Below are positions 22,265 to 31,344 of a stretch of 64,000 nt of DNA, piece by piece. The translations under genes were made by a program, and so were the position numbers. Source of the stretch: Pollenia angustigena (Eukaryota; Arthropoda; Insecta; Diptera; Polleniidae); contig OV884056.1 of assembly GCA_930367215.1 (NCBI GenBank), positions 119,471,194-119,535,193 on the forward strand, given 5' to 3'. The notes below the pieces were generated by a model. That model was given only the letters and a program-made list of their open reading frames with translations, was not told the origin of the DNA and did not search any database. Within the stretch, counting starts at the first letter, position 1; every line of letters starts with the position of its first letter.

Positions 22265-22828
22265 GTTTCATATAAAGCTAAATAGAAGACAACTTGCAAC
22301 ACAACGTCGCTCAACGTTCACGACGATTTCCTGTAAATTGTCTTCTAGAAAACCTAAACAACGGGGGACAAGTCGCGCATACATCATTGACGATGATGTC
22401 GTCAACGGCATTCTGGCCAACTGGGTATATAATGTAAACGTAAATATATAGCATAGCCGATGAATCAAAGAAACAAGATTGCACAGGTGCGTTATTTTTG
22501 TGTGTGATGAAAAAATAGAATTTGTGTATGTGCATTTGTGTGTCTTACATTCATTTGCATTCTCTGAACACGTAGTTGTGCAGTAGAAAATTTTTTTGTA
22601 CGGCTGAGTGCGCAATCTTGTTTCTTTTATTCATGTAGTATAACCATTTTATGCCCAACTAATTTGCATATAAGACGAACACTATGAATAATAGGGTAAA
22701 AAATTGTGAACTCCATTCGATTACTTGACGCCAAGTTATGTATATAAGATCAACTATCAGAACCTTAGATAATTATTTTAAAAACAATAAGACATGTACG
22801 ATAATCATTTTAATTATCATATTTTCAG
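22265..22828. other. End of pinin intron 1
   Basis: No gene seen up to the acceptor. The first part matches repeat motifs of 18300-18400. The last ~200 bp before exon 2 look unique, with an acceptor ATTTTCAG at 22821-22828 preceded by TTTTAATTATC. Confidence 0.5.
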
Positions 22829-23622
22829 ATCAAATGATGTTAAACGCTCTGACAATGAGAAGTCGATTAAAAAATTTCAACCGGATCCATCTGGTTCAAA
22901 GAAGAGACCAAAGTCTGTTTTTAAACGTTTATCATCCCCAACCAATAGATACAATGATTCTGAAACGATGCCAAGGCTAACTTCGAGAGTTATTAAAGAA
23001 TTACCGTCAAGGCAAGAAATTGTTGCCGCGCAGTGTGCCGATTCTGAATCTAGGGCAAGAAATCGTCGTATGTTCGGTTCTCTTCTGGGTACTTTACATA
23101 AATTCTGCCAAGAAGAGTCTCGGCTAAAGCAAAAAGAAGAAAAAAAGGCACAAATTGAAAAGAAATTGGAAGAGCAAGAAATTCAAGAAAGGGAATCGCT
23201 TAAAAAAGAACGAGAAACATTATTTATCGACAGAAAGCGCAAGCAAATGGAAATAAAACAATTAGAGTCAAAGATGAGTCGCATAAAAGATTATGAAACT
23301 TGGGAGCATCCGATGAAGTACTTAAAAAATTTTATTAAAACTAAAACCAGTCCGAGTATATACTATCGACCAAAAATTTTAACAAAAAGAACGGAAAAAC
23401 TGTTAATTGAAAGTATACATGATATTGATGAAAATATAAATAAAAAGAAAGAAGATCTTAAATTAGATTTATTGCAACTAGAAGAAAATTTTCAATATCA
23501 AGAATATGACACTAGCGAAGAGGCAAACATCCATTCTGAAAAAATATCCGACGATTTCGATAATTCGCCTGTCATACATAATTCCTTATCATCATCAATT
23601 TGTGTTATAAGGGACAGAAAAT
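22829..23622 (+). CDS. Pnn: Pinin (Pnn), coding exon 2 with memA domain
   Basis: This exon carries the diagnostic pinin/SDK/memA domain: RNRRMFGSLLGTLHKF, a long charged coiled coil (EERLKQKE-type, about 23100-23290), a short ETWEHP segment and FIKTKTSPSIYY, matching vertebrate pinin (RNRRiFGlLmGTLqKF ... YIRTKTkPhlfY). An Asp/Glu/Ser-rich tail follows. It opens in the frame set by exon 1 (AG|A). Two in-phase donors exist: GTAATA at 23623 and GTATGT at 23644; both leave one base that joins CT of exon 3 to make Ser. I took the first; the second adds seven codons. The long SR-rich tail of vertebrate pinin (about 700 residues in total) is absent, as expected for short insect forms. Confidence 0.88.
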
Positions 23623-23655
23623 GTAATAAAAGATATATTTATTGTATGTACATAC

Positions 23656-26151
23656 TAGTGATGTTACGAATATCAATTTTTTAATATTATCGAATACGAA
23701 AACGTATACCTACGCCAATATTCGCCGAATATGATTATCAAATCTGAAATTTTGTGCCACACGATATATAAAATTAGATTGAAAAAAATCTGTGGTTTAA
23801 GTCTATAACAATAAATTAGGAACTGTCACACAACTAAATATCGAGCCCTTATAGCAATAATTATGTAACCAACAAAAATAAAATTTCACAGAAGGATTTT
23901 TTTAAATATCTTTGCTTCAAGTCTAGGTTTTCGTTTGAAATTGCTTTCTCTCTTATTTCGTAACAGTACTTCCCAGAGATATGAGATGTTTAGAGATGAT
24001 GCAAATGATATCGATTTTCATCAAAAAACAAAAATCCAAAATGTTGGTTACATCTTTTCGCTATTAGGGCTAGATATATTTAACATAATTTATTATGACA
24101 TTCCGATAACTGAATTTTAAATTGTCAACTTCGCACATCCACTTCAATTTTTATACTTGGCTGCACAAAAGACTCAAGTTTTCATTGATGTGGATTAACG
24201 CTGCAAATAAAGCCAATTATTCTACACGGTGAAAGATTGTATACTTCACCTGAAGTCACTAAGATAACTCCAAGCAACTTCATTCTGCTATCATACTTGT
24301 CAGTGTGGTGGCTATTTCTTAAAATTTTTACAGCTAAATCTTGCATTAGACGAGGCCAAAAAATGCTTAAATTTACTTTAAAAATTAATATTTTTTTAAG
24401 ATTTGTGTTTAAAATTAAAAAATTTGTTTTTGGTTTATATGTTATTTGTGCGAACGTAAACGTTCGAGTGACATAATGAAATAGGCAGTAACGGTATGAA
24501 ATTTTATTAAAAACTAAATGAATTTTTGTAACTCATTTTTAACAAAATTAAAATAATTGATAATATTTTAACAAATTTAGGCGGCCTGCACGTTAGTTAT
24601 AAATGAAAAATTATGCTGGTAAAGTGAGCCCCCTGCTGGCTCCCAATCTTTTACCAAAAGTCTCAATCACGTTTTTCAATAAAATGTTGTCAATGGTTGA
24701 CCATGCCAAACGCAAAATTAAAACTGCAGCTAAACCAATACTTTTAATGCTAAATTTAGCTGTAAAAATGGTTAATGGTCACACTGATACTTAATCAAAG
24801 CCTATAAATATATAGAGGTGGCCCACTGCCATACATTGTACGGCCAGTGATAAATTTGTCGAGTGGCAGTGCGACTACTGCAGTGTTGCTAATCCGAGTG
24901 TAATTACACATATTGTGGGTAATTTCTACTTGCATGTATAGCCCATGTGTAATTTTACTTTGAGTTCATGTTTTTCATTAATTTTTGACAGCTAATTTTT
25001 TTTTATCGAACATAATTTGAAAAACGAGTATTTAACATAAATTGTCAAATGTGAGTGCAATTTCCTTGACATTTGCTATTTATATATATTACATATCAGG
25101 GACCAGAAATATTCATGTATGCATACTTAAATTCCAACATTCATGATAAACTGGCATGAATAATGCCGGCAAAATTGTTTTTTATTTTCGCACTGTAAAA
25201 TTAATAGCTTAGATTTTTTTTTATTTTTAAGCACATGAATACAATTGTTTTTTTTATTTTCCAGTTTGTACATATGCGCGTATGTGGATAGTGAGAAGTA
25301 AAAAATTCCAAATACTAAAATATCAGAGGCTAATCGTTTCGCTCATAATTTTTTAATCTTGTGTTTTGCTTTATTCGTGTTTAAAAACATAAAAAAATCT
25401 CTTGCTGCCTTTGTTCTTGTTTAATAGTATTTGTAGCCTTTATTGGTACATGATAAAATTGTTTTTTACGCGTCGTTTATTCATGTTGCTTTTATACATA
25501 AAGAAAATAAAAATACTTGCAACTTTATTTTAAACAATTGAAAATATGACAACAGTGCAATTTGATTTTAATTTTTTTTATCTAAATTTATATACAAATT
25601 TTAATATTTAATTTAAATTTTTTTCAATGAACTACACTACGTTACAAAACTGACAGCTAATGTAAAATTTTCCGCTGAATCCGAATATGTCAACAGTGGA
25701 ACAGTTTTTGAGATATTCCAAAATAACCGTTATTTGTGTATTTAAAAAAGATGATGTGACTGAAATGCAAATATCTTTAAAAATTTTCAACGAATTATGT
25801 ATATTTTTCTTTTTAGTGAAATGTTAAAAAATCTCTAAAGTAACCATGGATTGCTAGTGAAGCTTAGTCGAGAAATGACAGGGTTACAGGCGGCAAAATT
25901 TCAAGCTTCAAGCTGGATAGATAACAGATATTCAATCCACCGTAGCGAAAACGTTTCTAATTTGTTAAAGACAAAGATTTTTTTTAATTAAAACTTATTA
26001 AAAATTGATATTTCTTGCTTCATTTTATGTATTTTTCACACTTTTATATTTTTGTTTTTGAACGTATTCGCGAACTATTCGCTTGAATTTGGCAAATGCG
26101 AATGTCTAAAAAGGCGAATATTTGGTCATACGAATATTCGTAACATCACTA
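23656..26151. mobile_element. hAT-like element in pinin intron 2 (2.5 kb)
   Basis: Inverted ends TAGTGATGTTACGAATAT and ATATTCGTAACATCACTA are flanked by GTACATAC (23648-23655) and GTGCATAA (26152-26159), an 8-bp duplication with two mismatches. Subterminal GCGAATATT motifs recur at both ends. No transposase was recognised inside. A P-like end (CAAAGCCTATAAATATATAG, 24796) suggests a nested MITE. Removing the element restores an intron of roughly 60-90 bp, typical for a fly. Its right-hand 655 bp are part of the 7.15-kb tandem duplication. Confidence 0.7.
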
Positions 26152-26207
26152 GTGCATAAAAATGTATATGTATGTATATTAAAGTTATATAATAAAATTT
26201 ATTTTAG

Positions 26208-26290
26208 CTTACCCCGACTCCAAGGAAAATAAAATTCGGAACTCAAGAGAACCGATGTTAAGTAGCAGTGTTGTGGTTATAAATCATTAA
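26208..26290 (+). CDS. Pnn: Pinin (Pnn), coding exon 3 (copy 1)
   Basis: Acceptor TTATTTTAG ends at 26207. The exon begins CT, completing the Ser codon from exon 2, then encodes 26 codons (YPDSKENKIRNSREPMLSSS and a short hydrophobic end) and a TAA at 26288-26290. With exons 1 and 2 the total is 1011 nt, a whole number of codons (336 residues). The exon is duplicated at 33356-33438 with no change seen. Identification rests on splice phase, position and acidic/basic low-complexity composition, because the pinin C-terminus is poorly conserved. Confidence 0.65.
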
Positions 26291-26508
26291 TTTTTATGTA
26301 CCAACTAAAACCCCTTTAAAACGACAAGTTTTATTGTTCTTATTGTATATAAACTTTTACACATTAAGAAAATGTATTTACAAGAATGGTAATAAATTAC
26401 TATTTATATTAATTGTTGTTGTAACAGGTTCGCTGTCATCGAAAGTTTTTTCCTGAAATTTTGAAAAGAAATTTAATTTTTTTTAATTATGTATGTATTT
26501 GTGTAATG
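26291..26508. other. Pinin 3' flank (copy 1)
   Basis: Probable 3' UTR. AATAAA-like signals are weak; AATAAATTAC at 26390 is the nearest candidate. No other feature was seen. The same sequence is at 33439-33655. Confidence 0.4.
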
Positions 26509-27000
26509 CCCAAGTTTACAGTCATTAGTTAATTATTAGTAAACTAGTAAGATAACAATTGGCTAACTAGCATTTCATATTTGGTTAACTAAAATTTTTT
26601 ATGAGAACAAAAAATGGTAACTATCAAAATACCAAATTTCAATGTTGGCAGGAGTTTTTTTCTTTAAATTTTTATTATTTCTAAATAGGAAAAAATAACG
26701 AAATACATATCATAGAAATAAAAAAAAGTGGCAGTGTTACTGGTAAACAAAAAGTATATGCGTCTGTGTACAATTTATATATATGTATATGTAATATTCT
26801 AAGAAAAAAAAAAACCAAATGAACATAATAATTTTCAACGGAAGAGCTGTTGTCTAACTAGTGGTTAGCTGGGGGTCTACTCTTATTGCGATGCGAAAGC
26901 TAAATGCCAACTTGGTACTCTCTATCTCTTTCGCAAATTTTTTTTTGAAAATGAAGCAATAGCGGCTATAAAAATTAAAGATTGCGCGGATTTATTTATT

Positions 27001-27336
27001 AGCGGTATTCACCCTTTGTATTAAGTGTACAACTCTGCTTTACTTAGTACGGTTTTATAATACAAAGCGTGAGCGTCTTTTTCGTTAGTATTGTAAATTA
27101 ATGAAGTTTCTGAGTGAGGGAAAGAGACGGATATAGTTTCTTCAACTGTTTTATTCTGGTTTATTTAACAAACGTGTTTACTACAGCTTTTTGTTGGATT
27201 TTTCAACTACAGCGTAGTAAATTTTAGTCTTATACATTTTGTTGTTGCGGTGTTGTAAATCTTAGTACTTTAACTAAATAAATAAGATTCACAAGGTCTA
27301 CAAAGGACTTTACTATCAAGGGTGAAAACCGCTATT
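27001..27336. mobile_element. Small MITE, TIR AGCGGTxTTCACCCTT (copy 1)
   Basis: AGCGGTATTCACCCTT at the left and AAGGGTGAAAACCGCT at the right, about 336 bp apart, in an ATTTATT-rich target. A 3-bp ATT or TTA duplication is possible, which would fit PIF/Harbinger, but the repetitive target prevents certainty. Counterpart in copy 2: 34148-34483. Confidence 0.55.
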
Positions 27337-27880
27337 ATTTATTTATTAGTAGTATTTTTAATACTTTTACATAACATTACATGTTCTTTTACAAATTATA
27401 TCAATAAACTCAAATTAAATATTTCTTATAAAAGTTACAATTTTCTTTCTAAATACATTTGGATTGGTTTCATTTTTAATATTACTTGGCATCATATTGT
27501 AAAAATTTAGTCCTTCGTAGAACAGTGATCTTTGCATTGTGTTGTTTCCAGGTCCTTGTAGTCTAAAATCGGCAGCGTTTCTTATGTTGTATGGTTGAAC
27601 ATCCCCAACGTATCTGAGTTGCTCTACTAAATATTCAGGTGCCTCTCCCATTTTCATTTTTTGAATAAAATTAATTGTATTCAGCTCTAATCTTTGTTGT
27701 ATATTAAGCCATTTAAGTGTATCCAACATATATCTTACTGAGGTAAATCGATTGCATTTGAGTATTGTGCGCATAGCTTTATTCTGTAGTTTTTGCATTC
27801 TTGATATTTGCTGTTCTGAACAGCAAATAATGAAATGCCAAAGTGTGTAAAAATATTTGAATTTGAAATATTTAAATAAA
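27337..27880 (-). pseudogene. Non-LTR retrotransposon, RT C-terminal fragment (copy 1)
   Basis: The minus-strand frame 27415-27960 encodes the post-RT region of a CR1/Jockey-like ORF2: RMQKLQNKAMRTILKC, RYMLDTLKWLNIQQRLELNT, then LFYEGLNFYNMMPSNIK to a stop. RMQxLQNKAMR and LFYxGLxxYNxLP are typical of the C-terminal domain of these elements. The first ~35 codons are AT-rich and may be non-homologous flank. The element is 5' truncated, keeping no RT catalytic motif, and ends in an AAATAAT-type tail. Duplicated at 34484-35027. Confidence 0.7.
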
Positions 27881-28071
27881 ATAAAGTGATGATTTACGAA
27901 AAGAAAAAAAATTATGAGACGAAAGACATACATATCCGCAAACGTATTAAAGAGTACCAATCGCTAGATTTGCTACAACTTTCTTTCGCATCGCAATAGA
28001 GAGTAGCCCCCCTGGATATATTTTATTGGTTAACCCATTGCTATTAGCTAACTAATGACTGTAAACTTGGG

Positions 28072-29239
28072 ACTTAGTTTCATATGGGTAATGTGGTAAT
28101 GGGAGCTGGAGAAACCTAGCACCTCAGTAGGTCTTAACCAGAGGTCTATGGGGCCGTCAATTTGTGTGCTTTTTATTGTGTTTGGCGTAGTCGAAAAACG
28201 ACAGGTGTCGTGTTGCAGTCGTATTTACAATTTTATGTTACCGTTTAAAATTTTCGACTATAAAAATTTTGTAAAAGCATCACAATGTAAAAGAATACAC
28301 TTAATTATTTCAATTTGAAACACCCTGTTAAAAATCTGCCAAACAAGTGTTTGAATTCAAAATAATACGCATAGTAAAATTGTTGGTAAAATTTTTGTAT
28401 TATTTTACTTGTGAAAATGTTAAATTAAAGTTTTTATTCATCTCTATTCACTATGAGCTGAAACTACAATTTTAAAAGGATAGTTTTGCATTTTTATTTA
28501 TTTCAACATTAACTTTTTATTAAATTATATTTCAATGATATTAAATTTTTTGCATGTTTACATTTTATTTCCTTCCCTTGAAATTATTTCTGAAATAATT
28601 TTAATAACGTCGTGATCAAAATGTTTAACGACAATTTTTTACACTTTTGACAGACAAATACGCCAAACACGGTACTGTTTTGACGTCGTTTTTTTAATAG
28701 ATTTGAAAAGTGTCGTATTCATTGGCGTTTTTCGCCAATCACGATACCGTTTTTAAAAAAACGACTAGTTTACGCCGTAAAAACGCCAGACAATAAGGGT
28801 GATTGTATTGGGAACAATTCGTTCTCGGTAGCAATTTAGAATTCTGCTCCAACTAGATCTTAATTGTGCCGGGATTAATCGGGTTTTCACTGTAACACAG
28901 CGTTTACATTTGACGGTACTGGCAAGACAGTAAGAAAATTCATATTAGTTGCCAAAAACACTACTAACTGTCTTCGTGACGTAGGCGTCCAGACAGTTCA
29001 CTTTTAAAAATATGTCAACCGCTAATGTTGCTGTTCAAGTCCAGCTAAACGTCTTTTACATGAGCTAAACAAACTTAAAAACAGCTTAAAATAACTATAT
29101 TGTGTTAACAAACATAACACTTAACTAAAATATAGAAAACCAAAGCAAAATATGTTTAATTTTTTTACATTTTGATTTTTCGCTAACAAAACTTAAGATT
29201 ACTGTTAGCAGATGTCAAATCACTGTCCAATTTTACTGT
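28072..29239. other. Unclassified repeat-like DNA (copy 1)
   Basis: No gene seen. There are inverted motif pairs (GTGTTTGGCGTAGTCG near 28176; ACGCCAAACAC near 28668; CGCCAGACAA near 28786) and ACAGTxxGACAGT motifs near 28930 and 29230, suggesting one or two decayed TIR elements whose limits I could not fix. Copy 2: 35219-36386. Confidence 0.35.
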
Positions 29240-30400
29240 CTGCAAAATTTGCTAGACAGTAGACAAGACAGTTGGAAAAGTGTGCATGTATTAGTGAAAA
29301 GGTTTGCATGTATTGCTACTGTAGCTCATCGTCCAAAATTACAGGAGGATGTTCATTTAAGACTATTGTTTCTGAAGTCAATTATGGCCTCTTTCTGTAG
29401 TCTTCTGAGCGTTTATCAGTGTCATACGGTTGACGTCGGTTGAATTGACGAGTAGTCTCCTCGTGTAGGTGATCCATATTCGTCATTATGACACAACGGG
29501 GGGCAATTCATAGTGCATGATACTGTGCCGTCTGCAATACTCGCCATTTAGTGTCACTGAGAAGTCCATAATGGGGCTGCATAATTGAGAAGAGTGCGTT
29601 CAAATTCCCTTTTACGTCGCCACAACAGTCTCCTTATCCATGCCCAATGAGGTGCAAGTAAGAGCCTTAAGGACTTTGTTTCGAGTTTTCACTTTCTGAT
29701 TGATGTAGGAGGCGTGCCATGAAAAGTGAAGGAGGCTATCGAAAATTAACACTCGGATATTTGGGTTCTGAACCGTAGGAATAAGGTTTCCTTCGATATT
29801 GATGTTGAGTTCCATCATTCACTTCCTTAGTTCATGAAGTAAAAAGGGACTGTCTACTTTGAATTATATAGCTTTAGTTAACGTTCCTGCAGATGATTAG
29901 CAATAGTGACCAGCAGCCGTATTCCGTAATTCGCTAAAGCTAAATCTCTATCGCTAAAAATCTATAAAGTTAATTTAGCAATTTTTGGATACAAATGTAA
30001 TTCAGTAACGTGCATTGCTAAATTTGGCAATGCAATACAAATTTAATTTGCCGCAATTTTAGCTTTTAGTGTCATCGCTAAAAATTTTTAATTTTGTTTT
30101 CTCTAAGGAATTTTAGCGATCGAGATTTAGCTTAAGCTAAGCGAATTACAGAATACGGCAGCAGGTAGCAGGACATCCTGGCACCTATTTTATCAATTTT
30201 TACGCCTGAAGAGATTACCGTGCAATCATCGGCATACGACATACGACAGCATTGATACATCTTGAGTGGGTGCAGAAAGTTTGGCAAGATAAAGATTGAA
30301 GAGTATTGGTGATACATAATACACCCCCTTAGGCACACATACCTTTATTTTGTGGAATCTTGCCAGAGAAAATTGGCAATCCAGCGTTTACTTAATGGAA
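29240..30400 (-). pseudogene. Decayed CR1/Jockey-like RT fragment (copy 1)
   Basis: Minus strand. 30132-30338 retains MSYADDCTVISSG, the RT catalytic motif, and 29612-29818 retains LNINIEGNLIPTV...PNIRVL and RNKVLKALTCTSLGMDKET, all close to the family at 14930-17861 (SYADDCTIM, RNKVLKSLAGSTWGMEKET). Upstream RT residues (RWIAN) continue to about 30400. Many frameshifts and a MITE at 29917-30158 interrupt it. Counterpart at 36387-37547. Confidence 0.7.
29917..30158. mobile_element. Palindromic MITE inside the dead RT (copy 1, 242 bp)
   Basis: CCGTATTCCGTAATTCGCTA at the left mirrors the right end (AAGCGAATTACAGAATACGG) over about 45 bp. The flanks CAGCAG (29911-29916 and 30159-30164) form a direct duplication. 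The interior repeats CGCTAAAA/TTTTAGCG motifs. Non-coding. Copy 2: 37064-37305. Confidence 0.75.
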
Positions 30401-31077
30401 TGGTCAACTAGAGTTGTGCCGTTCCGGAAAAACCTAATTCCATTGAACAATTCCCTAAAAGGAACGGTGCAGATTTTTTCAACAGTTCATTTTTTGTCGT
30501 TCCTCGTTCCGCAATTACAATCCGTTGGATGATCACATGTAATTTTGTAGGGTTATTTTTTGTGTATTGATCAATGTTGCCGACTTTTGTGTATTTTTGA
30601 CGTGACATATAAAATAGTTCTAATTAAATCAATTTCTAATGTGATCCAAAGCAATATATTTTAGCAATATACCACTTATTATTAGGTCTGTCTGGGTACT
30701 TTTCCAGTAGCAAATACTCAGTAAATTTTTTTGGGAGAGTAAGACCAATATTACTCTATCGGCTGAAAAAATCTCAAAAAGTACGCAGACAGTATCCAGT
30801 TAAATTTTGCAAGAAAACAGCTGATCGGTGTGTAAACAATTGAGATAACAAAGCAAAAGAATTTTATTTAGCATATGTGTACGCAAAATTGAATTCTCGG
30901 GGTAAATTAAAAAATTATTAATTAAAGTGAAGCTTAAAAAGTGTTGTAAATTCAAAAACTTGTTTATTACACTGTTATTAGTTTGGTAAATTCAATTTCT
31001 TCTTAGTTTTTAGTTTTATTTGTCGGATTTTTTATAAAACTTCTTTTGCTTACATTACATTGGAAAAAAAGAATGAA
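30401..31077. other. Upstream region of the unknown 5' exon (copy 1)
   Basis: Begins with a hAT-like end (TAGAGTTGTGCCGTTCCGG, 30404) whose partner I could not find. A 110-bp inverted structure, GTCTGTCTGGGTACTTTT to AAAAGTACGCAGACAG (30684-30799), looks like a tiny MITE. The last ~250 bp (30810-31077) appear unique and probably include promoter and 5' UTR. Counterpart 37548-38224. Confidence 0.4.
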
Positions 31078-31280
31078 ATGCCCAATACAGTGCCCTCCAA
31101 CAGCTTGACAACGGAGAAAAATAATTTGGATGTGAAGTGCTCGCCAGGAACACAATTCCAAATACTCGCCTCTTCAATTGCAAAGTTTGTTCCACAAAGT
31201 TCTGCTGGTTCTATCGGTTCTGCCATCTCCACTCCACTTACGCCAGGTCGCACTGTATATTTGGATGTTTCTAGCATGAA
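31078..31280 (+). CDS. Unrecognised protein, probable first coding exon (copy 1)
   Basis: ATG 31078 opens 67 codons before AA|GTAAAA (31281). The peptide (MPNTVPSNSLTTEKN..., then CSPGTQFQILASSIAKFVP, a Ser/Gly-rich stretch, and TPGRTVYLDVSSM) has balanced, coding-like codon use unlike the AT-rich flank. If unspliced it ends at TAA 31282-31284 as a 68-residue protein; I prefer a first exon because the sequence ends abruptly at a GT donor. The following LOA insertion and 20-kb nest would then lie in intron 1, with later exons outside the window. It has no signal peptide and no domain I can name. Low-complexity Ser/Thr/Pro residues suggest a nuclear or regulatory protein, which is inference only. 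Confidence 0.5.
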
Positions 31281-31344
31281 GTAAAATGTTTTGTTTATTA
31301 TAATTTATTATAAACTTTAAAAATCAACACAATTCTAACTAATT

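Larger units (their letters stand above)
14860..22427. mobile_element. Putative host TIR element holding two nested elements
   Basis: TACCCAGTTGGCCA at 14860-14873 is mirrored by TGGCCAACTGGGTA at 22414-22427. Between them, once the nested non-LTR and P-like elements are removed, the remaining sequence is rich in ACGACA and GTCGCTCATAC motifs. No target duplication longer than TA is obvious and there is no transposase, so the claim rests on the 14-bp ends and on the shared motifs. Confidence 0.35.
2621..22828 (+). other. Pnn: Pinin intron 1 (20.2 kb, transposon-filled)
   Basis: Donor GTAAGC at 2621 and acceptor ATTTTCAG ending at 22828; the phase is consistent across the gap. Nearly all of the intron that can be classified is mobile DNA, described in separate entries. 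Pinin introns in compact fly genomes are generally short, so the length here reflects repeated insertion. No coding exon of pinin was seen between the two ends. Confidence 0.8.
26509..28071. mobile_element. TIR element hosting two further elements (copy 1)
   Basis: CCCAAGTTTACAGTCATTAG at 26509 mirrors CTAATGACTGTAAACTTGGG ending at 28071. Inside, a second inverted pair GGGGGTCTACTCTTATTGCG (26871) and its imperfect mirror ending AGAGAGTAGCCCCCC (28012) defines a nested element that shares TTGCGATGCGAAAG at both ends. No transposase for either was found, and target duplications are unclear. The copy-2 counterpart is 33657-35218. Confidence 0.6.

Noticed and set aside
22254..22615. Overlapping ORFs on both strands near the end of pinin intron 1
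   Set aside because: They fall in repeat sequence shared with 18300-18400; there is no motif and no support for exons.
24603..24794. 63-codon ORF in the hAT-like element of pinin intron 2 as transposase
   Set aside because: No BED finger, RNase-H-like or hATC motif; it ends at a P-like TIR and is too short.
31060..31077. Start of the unknown exon at TTG 31060
   Set aside because: ATG at 31078 is in frame and preferred; another ATG at 31073 is in a different, short frame.
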